A stretch of DNA of 64,000 nucleotides from Lotus japonicus. Lineage: Eukaryota > Streptophyta > Magnoliopsida > Fabales > Fabaceae. Shown here piece after piece: positions 1 through 10,662 of this stretch. Each line of letters begins with the position of its first letter. Positions within the stretch are counted from its first letter, which is position 1. The notes below the pieces were generated by a model that saw only the letters and a list, made by a program, of their open reading frames with translations, was not told the DNA's origin and ran no database searches. Where the stretch lies: positions 96,719,090 through 96,783,089 of the forward strand of contig NC_080041.1 in assembly GCF_012489685.1 (NCBI RefSeq), in the 5' to 3' direction. The position numbers were made by a program, and so were the translations under genes.

Positions 1-148
1 AAAAAGGCAAGATGAAGAAATCGAACCTAGAGAAGAGAAGAAGGAGAAGAAAACAAAGAGACATGATGTAGAAAAAGGTATATACCACAACTAAGATCAT
101 TTTTAGGTTAGAAGGACTTGTAGATATCTCATTTCTTTGTTTCTTTAG

Positions 149-478
149 GTGGGAGCAAATAAGGCTTTGTTGATAGGGCTCAACTATCAACACCTACCTA
201 AAGAAAACGAAAGGCTGAAGTTTAGCTATCCTATGATGTTAGATATAGAGGACACACTTAGCAATCATCTTGGTTACAACGAGAAGCTGATCAAGATAGT
301 GTGCGATAAGGGACCACACATGAACCCAAACAGAAATAATATTGAACAAGAGAGACTTAGTGAAAATGTTAAGAGCAATGACAAGCCCTTTGTGTATATC
401 AACCCACACTGCGTGAAGAGACCATTAGGACTTGAAGTCATGCCCCGTGGAGGAATTCTCACTGAGGAAGAAGTTTGA
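149..478 (+). pseudogene. Caspase-fold (metacaspase-like) exon remnant, tentative
   Basis: This open stretch of about 109 codons follows a good intron acceptor (TTTCTTTAG at 140-148) and has no ATG of its own, so it reads as an internal or last exon. It opens with KALLIGLNY, which resembles the first beta strand of plant metacaspases. It then has GYNEKLIKIVCD, which resembles the segment after the first helix. A later PLGLEVMPRGGILTEEEV segment ends at a stop. I see no clear catalytic His-Gly or Cys motif: the place where SGHG would be expected reads NPHC. A Lys/Glu-rich open stretch at 2-77 ends at a possible GT donor, but its phase does not join to this exon, so the gene looks broken or only partly captured. 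The family call is weak. Confidence 0.35.
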
Positions 479-1123
479 TGTGGTTAGGGTTTAGTTAGTC
501 AGTTTTTTTTTGTGGTCAACTTGTGTGATGTTATAAGTGATGCTTGATATAAGGGTATAGATATTTAGTTTGTTTGCAAATTTAAGAAAAAGTATTTAAA
601 AAGACCAACTTCCAGTGAGTTTACTAACCTACTTGTTGATTGAAGTGAATTTTTTTCAAGAGATTGAAAATGAATTGTGGGCAAAAAAGTCACTATGTTG
701 TTGTTTTTAGACACTTGCAATGCTAGAGCCTTTTGTCATTTTTTGAAGGTGCGGAGGAACACTTACAAGGGGATAGGAAGAAGGAGGAAGGAGGGTTGAT
801 TGTATTCACAATGACCAATTATTAGAATGCCGACGTTGAAGGGTATTTTTGGTATGTGGTTCTAGCTCCAATCCTAAAGAAAGAAGAGAATAACTAACTA
901 GGAGGTTTATGAAAGGCTGAGAGATCGCATGAGGCTTGATGATGGATTTGATAATCTATGTCATGAACTATTTAGTTCAAAAGATGCACAGATCGCAGAG
1001 GAATTTTGAACTGTTCTAACAATTTGATTGAAACTGAACTGAATGTTGTATTTAACTATGCATATTTTGAAATTATGTATTTAGGTTATATTTGATTGAC
1101 ACTAAAATTTCTGTTTCCTTACG
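479..1123. other. Intergenic DNA, no gene seen
   Basis: I see no convincing coding potential here. The end of the preceding exon (GGAATTCTCACTGAGG, then AGTCAGTTTTTT and TGTGGTC) is echoed at about 1299-1355, so the terminal part of that exon seems to have been partly duplicated downstream. Confidence 0.4.
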
Positions 1124-1187
1124 TAGTGGACCTCTCAGTAGGATTCGAACCTAGATGAAGTTCTGACCATCTGTCAGAGAAAAAAAA
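1124..1187 (-). other. ycf2: Chloroplast-derived insert (NUPT): internal piece of ycf2
   Basis: Read on the minus strand, this 64-bp stretch encodes SFFSDRWSEL followed by HLGSNPTERST with one change. I recognise this as an internal part of the chloroplast Ycf2 protein. There is no upstream or downstream continuation, so it is a non-functional fragment of plastid DNA in the nucleus. It contains GGTTCGAATCC, which looks like a tRNA T-arm or SINE B box, but here that string belongs to ycf2. Confidence 0.75.
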
Positions 1188-1189
1188 AC

Positions 1190-1239
1190 GATTGGCTCTG
1201 TATCAATAGAATCTCATCATCCATACATAACAAATTGGG
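1190..1239 (+). other. Chloroplast-derived insert (NUPT): trnI-CAU/ycf2 spacer
   Basis: The sequence ATTGGCTCTGTATCAAT and the following CTCATCATCCATACATAAC match, from memory, the spacer between trnI-CAU and the start of ycf2 in plant chloroplast genomes, with a few substitutions. It directly abuts the ycf2 fragment but is in the opposite relative orientation, and in a plastome the two pieces are well over 1 kb apart. The pair is therefore a rearranged mosaic insert. Confidence 0.7.
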
Positions 1240-2380
1240 GTGTTCTAGTTTGAACAATAGAGAATAGAAACGTTACCTGATTTCATATGGATTATAGATG
1301 GGAATTCACACTGAGGAATTGGGTTGGGAATTCTCAGTCAGTTTTTTGTGTGGTCGTCACGTGTCACGTAATAGAAGGAAAAAGTATAAACGGAAATACT
1401 ATTGATGGATTAATATAAAATTTCACGTGTCACTCCATTAGATAGCTTCTCTTTTGTTGTGGGTCTTTTATTTTATTTTTGATTTATTTTTAGAGTATTA
1501 ATTAATTTTTATGGTATTTTTATTGAATTTTCAAATTTTTATTTAATTTAAAATTTTATGTGTTTTTATTGTGATTTGCTAGATTTTAATAGTTTTTATC
1601 TATCTTTTTTTAATGGAAAGTTCAACTTCATTAAATAATAAGAGAAAATACATCTGCAAGAATCGCAGAATTAATGTGTTGGGAAATTATCCCACCAACA
1701 CATGTTTGGATAAACAGAAGCAAGAGAAGCTAACAAATGAGCTGGTTTATTCCTAGTTCTATTAACATAAACTAAGGTAAAGGAATTGAAATGAGATGCC
1801 AGGACCCTGCAATCTTGAAGAACTGGTTCTAGATTATCGTCATCCCTCTGCTGCAGAAAACAAGTAAATTGAACAAAAAATTATGTGAGGATAAGTGTGT
1901 TTACTTAAATTTTCAAGCTCATGTAAGGATGTAACAGAAGGAGAAATTAATCAGGGACTACTAAGTTAGTTAAATGTTATTATAATAGTTATTTAACTAG
2001 GACGAAATGAACTATAAATAAAGGGAAATCAAATTAGAGGGAAGCAGTGAAGCATGTGGATGTCTATGAGGAAGCCATACACAGGTCCAATGGGATTAAG
2101 GAAGCCACACACAATTCACATCCACATGGAAACTTCAAGATCATAGTCTCCTTCCTTCAAGGATAAACATCCTAATTAAAAATCACAAGAATAGGTGAGT
2201 AACAATAATTTAAGAGTAAGAGAGTGCAAAGTTTGATATATATAATAAATTTTGTAGATACCCTGCAATATTTGCTCAAACTTGGATGACTTGGTATAAA
2301 CGCAATGATGTCATACTTTATGATTTATCTTTAACAATCCTGATTTGTGCTACTATCAAATATATTTTTTTCATGATTAA
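1240..2380. other. AT-rich intergenic DNA
   Basis: No gene recognised. It holds the echo of the 3' end of the left-edge exon (about 1299-1355), then AT-rich sequence. The right part may belong to the Helitron-like element that ends at 2828. Confidence 0.35.
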
Positions 2381-2389
2381 TATGTGTTT

Positions 2390-2828
2390 ATCGTATGCTT
2401 TATTGGTGCTTTCTTATATCTATGCTTTGTACTATTGTCTTCATGTTCATGAAGAATGTGAAACGATTTTCTGTTAATATGGATCAAGCATAGTTTATTT
2501 TATTGTGTGAAAACGAACTCACATAATCACGTTCATAAAGAATATTTTCTATTTTTTTTCAGTGTAGATTAAATCAGCTATTGTTTATTAGCAATCTTTT
2601 GCAGAATTTGAGATTTGGTTAAGCAATCTTTTTATTAGTTATTCAATTGTACGAATTTCAATTTATGCAACAAAGGTTTCAATTTATGACTTTTTGTCCA
2701 CTTTGCTCATCATTTTCGACTTTTCTATTTCATTTTTTGTTTATTATATTTTTAATAAACAAAGTATTAATTGATTATCAAATACAATACACATATTCCC
2801 CGTGCAACGGACAGGTAAAAAATACTAG
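2390..2828 (+). mobile_element. Helitron-like element, 3' end (copy A)
   Basis: The segment ends in a degraded hairpin (CCCCGTGCAACGG) followed by CTAG at 2825-2828 and then T, the usual Helitron 3' terminus (CTRR before T). About 110 bp before the end match copy B at 3371-3500 in inverted orientation, and 2390-2470 matches about 3540-3615 on the other strand. The 5' end was not found. No Rep/helicase is present, so it is non-autonomous. Confidence 0.55.
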
Positions 2829-3370
2829 TAAATAATTAAAATATGAAATTTCTAATATACTTATCTTAAATATTAATGGTCTTCTCTTTATATACAATTT
2901 AACTGAACTTTTCAAATTGATGTCGAGTATTGACCAGTCCTATAGTGGCTATGCATCCCAAGACTCAGTCGATCAAAGATGAAACGAGTGTACTATCATC
3001 TATATGTTGTGAGCCCTCTCTACAATGACCTGTTAATCAACATGGAAGCAAATTCTCTTCATGGAATTGAAGTGGTCTTAATTACTTAAAGCGGAAGCAT
3101 GCAATCACAAATGAGATTTTAAAATTTTGATTTTCATTACCGGATTAGACATGATGAAGGCAAATTTATAATTAAAAAGTAACGTGATTATAGATCAAGG
3201 ACACAAGATTGATTTAATTTAGTATTTGTTTATATGTAAGCATGTGTGATTTCAATTGTCTCCAAGAAAATCAGGTATTATTTTGATGAAAACTAGAGTT
3301 TTAAATATATAGTAGTTATGCCCTTTTTATTTTGTGTTTTTTCTCTTCTCTTTAATTATATTATCTATTA

Positions 3371-3700
3371 CTAGTTTTTTTTCGTGCGTAGCACGGAAAA
3401 TATGTCTATTATATTTGATACATCAATCAATCCCTTGATTATTAAAAATATATTAAACAACAGATGAAATATAAGAGTCTGAAATACTAAGCAAAGTGAA
3501 CAAAAATACTTCTCTTCTAAGCCTGATCGAGATTATTAGGAACTCGTTTGGAATTCTTCATGAACATGAAGACAATAGCACAAATCATAGATATAAGAAA
3601 TCACCAATAAAACCTTTCATTTTCTTAAATATTTGGAAACCAATCAAATCAAATATTGTAATCTTCCCTGTATCCATCAAATAATAACTGCTTTAATTCC
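3371..3700 (-). mobile_element. Helitron-like element, 3' end (copy B, inverted)
   Basis: Read on the minus strand, a hairpin TTCCGTGCTACGCACG is followed by an A run and CTAG (3374-3371), then T. This is a second Helitron-type 3' terminus, facing copy A tail to tail. Sequence before the hairpin is recognisably the same family as copy A. The body may extend right to about 4270, but I cannot place its 5' TC end. Confidence 0.55.
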
Positions 3701-4290
3701 CCAAAATAATTAAACATATTTATAACCTATTTAAATCAAGATTGATTCAATTATCACGTTCGAAAACATTCTCAAGTGATTAGAGAAGGATGCAGGTTTG
3801 ACGAGTATATATAGGGGAGGAGATGGCTGATGCAGTATCTTAGATAATTATGGAAAATCTTTTAAAATTTTAATGTTCTATAATCTGAGCACTACAATTT
3901 TTTTTATTGTAGATAATGAGTTGAAGAGATAATGAAAGTGGTTTCAAAATTTGTTTTGGAAATAAATTTAGTAAAGAGTAATCTAGATAAATCTTAGATA
4001 ATCAGGGTAAATCTTTTAAAATTCGGTTTCAAGATTTTTGTTGGAATCAGGAACACGTGAGACCCATAACAGAAGATAAGTTATCTAATGGAATGACACA
4101 TGAATTTTTTTTTAGAATGACACATGAATTTTTTTTTAATGAGAATTAACTTGAGAATGACACGTGATTTTTTTTTATGAGAATTAACCTGGTGCTACCA
4201 CGTTACTAAATGAGCCTAATAGAAGTTTTTTTTTTGATACATAGGAAAATGAAGTTATTCTTTTCTAATATATAAGAAACTTTGACTCAT

Positions 4291-4636
4291 TTACGAAAAA
4301 TGCTTGACTCCTTGTTTGTCGCAGTATGCAATGTTTATCTGATTGCATGCAAGCTGTGAATGTTCTTCAAGCACCGACGGTGGCGGAATCCGTTTGGGAG
4401 ATAGAAGCAATTTTGGAAGTTAAATCTTGGCTTCAGAGGGACTGGAGAGTGCTACTTAATCATCTGTCCAGAGAACGCAACAACACAGCGGATTATCTTG
4501 AGAAGAGAGCTGCTAGGGAAGGATCAGCACACCAGACATGGGGAGAGCCACCATCTGTTGTTTATGAGTTGTTATATGTAGACGCTTTGGCGTAGTTTGC
4601 TTGTCTGTTTAATTTTCCTCTGTAACAAAAAAAAAC
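4291..4636 (+). mobile_element. 5'-truncated LINE (L1/RTE-type plant LINE), 3' end only
   Basis: An 89-codon open frame (4326-4595) encodes the last part of a plant LINE RNase H domain: SDCMQAVNVL, RDWRVLLNHLSRE and a final ADYLEKRAA-type motif. The 3' sequence TCTGTAACAAAAAAAAAC is the poly(A)-type tail. A perfect 18-bp direct repeat (TAAGAAACTTTGACTCAT) lies at 4273-4290 and 4677-4694. A second, imperfect pair lies inside it (GACTCCTTGTTTGTCG near 4306 and GACTCCTCCTTTATCG near 4650). Either could be the target-site duplication. Confidence 0.75.
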
Positions 4637-4800
4637 AATGAGTTTCCTCGACTCCTCCTTTATCGAGGAAATAATTTAAGAAACTTTGACTCATAGGTTT
4701 TTAGCGGGCTTAAAACTTCTTTTAAAATGTTTAAAATAATGAAGCTTATTTCATCAGATTTAAATTTCTTTAATAATTAAGCAACTTAAGGTAGTTTTTA

Positions 4801-5155
4801 GAGCATCTCCAATGGTAGTATCTAATGTTAAATACATACTCATATGAGTGTCTATTACCATTGGAGTACATATTCAATTCCAACATGACAAAAATGAGTA
4901 TGTGGGAATATATACTCTACACTAGACTTGAAAATTGAGTTTGTATTTATTACAAGCACTTACAATTAATTAAAATGAAGATAAATAATAAAATATACAA
5001 ATGTGATGTTGATGGTGGGATACACTGTAGAAACTTTTAAGAGTTGTTGAGTTGGAGAAAAAAGTTAGTAAAGTGGTATAGATGATGTGGCATTGTGGAG
5101 AATTGTGAAAAATGAAGTGTAGATATTTTAGTGAGCATGATGGATGTAGATACTC
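4801..5155. mobile_element. Tourist-like MITE (PIF/Harbinger type)
   Basis: The element starts GAGCATCTCCAATGG, a terminus common in plant MITEs, and ends AGATACTC, whose reverse complement GAGTATCT pairs with the start. It is flanked by TTA on both sides (4798-4800 and 5156-5158), the 3-bp duplication typical of PIF/Harbinger elements. It has no coding capacity. Confidence 0.6.
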
Positions 5156-5158
5156 TTA

Positions 5159-6654
5159 CTTTAAAAACAAGTCTCGAGAATTAGATTGAAGTACTAAATT
5201 TCATAATAAATTCGAATTGAAGAACAGTTCGGAATTCATCTTTATTTATGAATATTAGGGTGAAAATCAAGCCTTAAGATTCGTTCGATCAGACTTCAAT
5301 GTTATAAAGTCAATCCAAGAGCAAAACATTGATGACCTGTACTTGAGGAAATCCAATGCCTTCAAAGCTAGGAACAAAAGACTAATTTGAGATCAAGCGA
5401 GACAGCCAAACACAAGTTTTATTTGGAAAGGCTCGAAGAATCCAAAGGAGAAAAGACAATAATTACTCATGTTTAGAGGGAGTTAGTGGTTACCTCTTAT
5501 GTTCTTCATCAATATGCAAATAAATTGTGAAGTTGTGTTCTACTTTTAATATAGTTCGTACGTAGGATATAGTTAGCCCTATTTCCATTCAAGCAATGTA
5601 ACCGGCCGGAATATTGTAATATGAAAATTAACGATGGATTCTAAATACTGAAAGCTCTAAAAACAACTCACATCTACGATCACAACAAATGACTTTCAAG
5701 AATGTCAGGTTAACAGACCAATTCAAAGTCAGAATATAATGATTCATTTGCCTATGATTTGCGTTACACCACTACACATCACATATAATGAGAGTGGAAA
5801 TGTCATATCATTGTTTGTTTTAGGGAAAGAAAAGTAATATTTTGAGTGATAAAAAAATTTAAATGAAAATATAACACATTTTTGTTATTGCTCTTTTTGG
5901 ATGAAGAAGTGAAAATGAAAGGAAAAAATATAAGAGTAAATAATATAAAAAGGAAAATGATCTGCTTGGATTAAGAAAAAAAGAATAGAGAATGAAAGTA
6001 TGAGTGAGAATAATAAAAATATGTATAATATATGTAAATACTATTTAACCTTTTTTTATAGCCATTTATAAATAATTTATACCTTATTTTTCTCATCTAC
6101 CAAATTATTATTTTTATATTTTGTTGAGCATATTTTATTTTTAATATTTATTATAAATAACTTGAATCATAAAATGTATCCTACAACTAAGGGTACTATT
6201 GTAATTTCATAATTTCTTCCCTCACACTTAATTATTCATGAAAGGTTGAGAGAAAACTCTCATTTGTGGGAACCACTCATATCCTTCATTCTCCCCTCAT
6301 TTTCATGTCCAACCCACAAAGAAAATTAAGATTCCTTATTTCACCTGGTTGTTTAAATAAAATTTAGGTCTCAAGATTGTTATTTGAATTGACTAAGAAA
6401 CTAATTTATAAAATAAACGGATACTCGAGGAAGAGACTTTGTTTATTAATGCAAATTCTTAGCACACTTGCAAAACCTCTTAATGGTTGTTAGACGAGGT
6501 AGTTGAATGTAGTAATGTAATGGGACAAAACAATAAATAACTGAAACGACTAAATTATAAAGCATAAAAATTAAAATAAAGGCTAAAATGACTAAATGAA
6601 GAGAGAAAATAAGTAAAGAACTAAGGAAAATAAGTTAATGCAAAATCACCCTTT
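5159..6654. other. AT-rich intergenic DNA, no gene seen
   Basis: Stops are frequent in all frames and no family is recognised. The stretch 5820-6350 has the look of a decayed non-autonomous DNA element (runs such as GGAAAGAAAAGTAATATTTT), but I found no matching ends. Confidence 0.35.
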
Positions 6655-6662
6655 AGATGTTG

Positions 6663-7830
6663 CATGGGCGGACCCACTAAGGGGCCAGGTGTGGCATTGG
6701 CCACACCGGTTTTTATTGTTTTTTTTTAAAAAAAATTTATATGGTTAAAAAAAAAGAAAAATTATTTGTTTTCTATCACCAGTTCTCAAACACGCACGCT
6801 TCTTCTCTGTTCTCAGTCTCACATTGCTAGAAGTGCTTCAATCCTTTGATTTTATTTTCATGTTATACATGATGGTTGAGATTTTAGGATTTACAAATGA
6901 TTTAAGTGAAGCACTACAAAAGCGTGATCAAGATCTTTTGAATGCTTTATCACTTGTCCAAGCCACCAAAGAAGAATTGCAAGAAATGAGGAATGATGGA
7001 TGGGAAGAACTTATATCTAAGGTTATGAAAATTTGCAATAAGCATGATATTGATGTGCCTGATTTGGATGCACCGTTTGTGCAAGGGAAGAAACCTAGAC
7101 GACATGCTATCACTTCTAGTGTTTCTAATTTGCATCATTATAAGCATGATTGTTTATTTAGTGTTTTAGATTTGCAGTTGCATGAGCTCAATGCTAGGTT
7201 TGATGAAGAGAATACTGAACTTTTACAATGTGTTTCATGCTTGAATCCCTCATCATCTTTTGAAGCTTTTGATGTGAAAAAATTATTGAGGATGGTTGAA
7301 CTTTATCCAAATGATTTTGTTGATGTGCCGGAAGTGGTAGTGCGACATCAGCTTCAGAATTATGTTAGAAATGTTCGAAGTGATCCAAAATTTGCAAAGT
7401 TAAAAGGACTTTCAGATCTTTGTGCAAAACTTGTGGAAACAAAAAGGTGCAACACATTTGATATAGTTTATAAGCTTCTGAAGTTGGCTTTAGTCTTGCC
7501 GGTAGCTACTGCAAGTGTGGAACGTGTGTTTTCAGCCATGAAGTTTGTGAAGAGTCAGTTATTTAACAAAATGGGTGATCAATGGTTAAATGATCGTCTT
7601 GTAACTTTTATAGAAAGAGATGTTCTTGGAACAATTGACAATGATGTTATTTTAGCACATTTTCAAATAATGGTAGACGATTTTCATTGTAAACTCTTGG
7701 ACTATAATGTAAACTATTCTATTTCCATGAGAAACTTTCTCTCATGGTTTTATCTATAATATTTTTCTTTTAGTCTATGATTGCTTTTATGTTTAGCCTC
7801 ACTGATATTCAAGGTCTGGATCCGCCCCTG
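6663..7830 (+). mobile_element. hAT-superfamily DNA transposon, internally deleted
   Basis: The 1,168-bp element has short terminal inverted repeats: CATGGGCGGACCCA on the left, and CAGGGGCGGATCCAG as the reverse complement of the right end (12 of 14 match). A perfect 8-bp duplication AGATGTTG flanks it at 6655-6662 and 7831-7838, which is the hAT hallmark. It carries only the C-terminal part of a transposase, so it cannot move unaided. Confidence 0.85.
6824..7759 (+). pseudogene. hAT transposase C-terminal remnant (ZMYM1-like, dimerisation domain)
   Basis: The open frame ends inside the hAT element. Its C-terminal third contains the hAT dimerisation signature: YKLLKLALVLPVATASVERVF followed by SAMKFVKSQL and later DRLVTFIERD. 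The middle region (DVPEVVVRHQLQNYV) is typical of the TTF-type or ZMYM1-like plant hAT proteins. The N-terminal BED or TTF zinc finger and most of the RNase H-like catalytic core are missing. The frame begins without a convincing ATG, so the first codons are probably not native. The family would be expected to act as a dimer at the element ends, but this piece is judged non-functional. Confidence 0.8.
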
Positions 7831-7877
7831 AGATGTTGCCAAAGCAAGAAGAGAACGGACCGTAGTAAGCTTGGCAA

Positions 7878-8090
7878 CTAAAAATAAGGTTTTAAAATAA
7901 TTGTCTCATTTGGTTTGTGTTGTGTGAAGCCCTTTTCAACTAAACGCGCCTTATGACGTTTAAAAGAACCATCAACCTTATATTTGATTTTGTAAACACA
8001 TTTACATCCAATTGGAAGTTTTCCTGGAGGGAGCTCAACGAAGGACCAAGTTTCGTTGAGAGTAAGAGCTTCTAATTTGAATATAGACAA
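7878..8090 (-). pseudogene. Ty1/copia reverse-transcriptase fragment
   Basis: About 60 codons read as the start of a copia RT domain: EALTLNETWSFVELPPGK, then PIGCKCVYKIKYKVDGS and KARLVEKGFTQ. Intact copies usually have W in place of the second C of GCKC. The frame degenerates right after KGFTQ, and no LTRs, gag or integrase are nearby, so this is an isolated scrap next to the hAT element. Confidence 0.8.
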
Positions 8091-8317
8091 ACAAATTTAA
8101 GTGGATTTGTAGCAATTGAAGTAGAAGCACAAACATAATTTGTTAGATTAATATGGAACTCTAGCTCTTTTATTTTGTACAACGTCTGACGGCTAATCTA
8201 GTCTCGTTATTTTTTTTTTATCTTTTCATGAACACTTTCCAACTCTCCTTACAAACCCCCTCTCTCTTGTCTTAACAAGAGTTTTGATTCTTTTTTACAT
8301 CGGAAAAGATAAGAGTT

Positions 8318-8970
8318 TTATGACATGTCATTTCAGCTAGCTTATAGCTTATTTGACTAGCTTAAAAATTCTTCAAAAGTGTTTGGTGAATGAGTTTATT
8401 TCAGTAGCTTAAAGTTTTAAGCTATAAGCTATCTCAGCTATCTCAGGTAGCTTATAGCTTAAAGCTTATAGCTTATTAAATTTATTCTCATTTTTATCCT
8501 TATTATTTTATTAAAATTCCACCATTACCCTTATATATTTATAAAAACACTAAACATATTTTCCCCTCACATTTACGTATGCAGTTCCCGCCACACCGCT
8601 GGGCACCATAAGTATTAAAAATATTATATTAATAAAAATAAGTAAAAATTAATATTATATTTTTAAGATGATAAATAACTTGAGTTAATAAAAATATTTA
8701 AAGTGATAATAATTTTAATATTAATATCATATTATATAGATATTAATGTGAAAATAAAGTAATGTTAAATATAAAAATAATTATACAAGTATGTCTTTTT
8801 ATGTCCTTTTACAATTTCAGCTTGTTTAACAGCTAGTTTTACCAAACACTTTTGTTTCAATCACGTAGTTTTTCAGCTTTCAGCTAGCTTATCAACTTTC
8901 AGCTATCAGCTAGCTTATAAGCTTTCAGCTAGCTTTTCAGCTTTCAGCTAGCTTATAAGCTAAACATATC
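8318..8970. mobile_element. AGCTT-rich fold-back / MITE-like element
   Basis: Both ends are rich in AGCTAGCTTATAGCTT-type motifs in opposite orientation. A perfect 14-bp inverted pair CAAAAGTGTTTGGT (8374-8387) and ACCAAACACTTTTG (8841-8854) marks the arms. The centre is AT-rich and non-coding. Exact ends and a target duplication could not be fixed. It looks like a non-autonomous DNA transposon with repetitive subterminal motifs. Confidence 0.55.
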
Positions 8971-10662
8971 AAACATAGCCTCCAATTGATTTTAAAATTT
9001 TAGTTTTAATGATACCTTCTAAATAATTGGAAAAGTCAAAACTCATTATAAATCAAAACATACTTGCTAATTTTTAACAAGAATATATACTAATAATATA
9101 TTCATATATTTATAATCTGGAGTTATTTTGGGTTAGAAAATATTCCGTAGAAGGTTTATTAACATAGCTGTATTTCATTTTTCTATATCCAACAATTTAC
9201 CTCCGTTATTAAAAATAATGAGTAAGCTTAATATAATAATATCTTAAGAGTTTCAAAAAAAAAAATCTTAAGAAACAGCCTTTTTCAATGTTTATCTTTA
9301 TAATTGAGTATGCAACCTTTTTGCTTCAAAATCCATTTCAAACATAATCATTCAAGATAAGATTTATCAGTAGAAATTGAACCTTTTGCTATTGTTTAAA
9401 TAGAAATGAGTTCAAATTCAACAAAGTATGTTTGTGCAGTGGACCTTCAACTAAGCTCCAAGACAAAACTCCATGTCGTGGTCCTTGTGACACGTGTAGG
9501 ACACCCACGAGACCGTGTAGGACTTTTGATTCAGCAACAAGTAGTTACATTTGTCCTAGGTTGCTTTGGCATTTAGCCAAACACCCTCAGATCTGGTTCC
9601 TTTATCTCTCCTCTCACTCTCAAGTCATTGCAATTTGCAGCACATGCTCTGTTAAGTCAAAAGCCAACATGATTATAATGGCTCCACACACAATCTCACA
9701 AACAAATTAAACTTTAAAGTTTAATCCCCACCATCTATTCATTTATTTATTTCTCTCCCTGCTATTTATTTCTGTTCGAGAACTTTTTTTCTTTCAAGTT
9801 GTGTATCATTGATTATTCGACCAAAAAAATATATCATTGATTACATTATTTTTGGGACATAATGATATGCCATTTTTAAACACAGTCAGCCGACAATCCT
9901 GAAGATGAGAAACCACTTTACACGACAGAAAATCCAAAGTTATGATCATGTTAACAAAACAATGAGATTGGGTCACCTGAGTCACTCACCAATCCATATT
10001 AAAATATTTTTGATCTGTCTTCTGTGCTGTTCGTATATGTGAGAAAAATAATAATATGCCATAGGTACAAGGGAGAAAACAAACCCATACTATGGTGGTG
10101 GTCAAACATGGTAGGTCTTAGTTTGGTAGAATTTAATTGAGGACTGACTTAGTTTGCTAGTATACTACTGAAATCAACCAACACTGTCCCAATCCAAATC
10201 AAATTATATAATAAACTTTGAAACAAGAACAGTGGTAGAAGTAGAAAAGAGATAGGATAGGAAAAACTGAAAGAATAAAAATAAAATAAGAATAGCTCAA
10301 CTAAGAACTTGTTTGTTTTCCAATCATCATAATAGAAATTGTTTTTTTTTTTTCGGTTTAGAAAAAAGGAGAAAAACAAACAAGCTCTCAATCCATCATC
10401 CAAAAGGTCAAAAAAATAATCCATGGCCCAAAGAAAACAACCCTATTAATTTGGATTTATAAAAAAAAAACATGTTAATATGCATCATAGTAACATGTAT
10501 GATTTAACGCTAAACAAAGTTTCAACCAAAACTAACATGTGCTTAGTGAAGCACCAAACCAGTATTCCACAAAAGAAAAAGCAATTTTGTTATTGCAGAA
10601 TAGAGAATATGTCAGCCAACAAGCTATCTTGTATTGCTTGAACTTTCACTCCAAACTGTGAA
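8971..10662. other. Intergenic DNA downstream of MAP65
   Basis: No gene is supported. A 92-codon open frame at 9432-9710 has no recognisable domain. The final part (10440-10662) is the likely 3' UTR and terminator side of the minus-strand MAP65 gene. Confidence 0.4.

Noticed and set aside
1140..1165. Possible tRNA gene (T-arm-like GGTTCGAATCC on the minus strand)
   Set aside because: No cloverleaf can be drawn; the string belongs to a chloroplast ycf2 fragment.
9432..9710. 92-codon Cys/Thr-rich frame
   Set aside because: No domain, no splice or promoter context; likely chance.
10149..10424. 91-codon minus frame downstream of MAP65
   Set aside because: Phe/Leu/Ser-rich translation of AT-rich sequence; likely chance.
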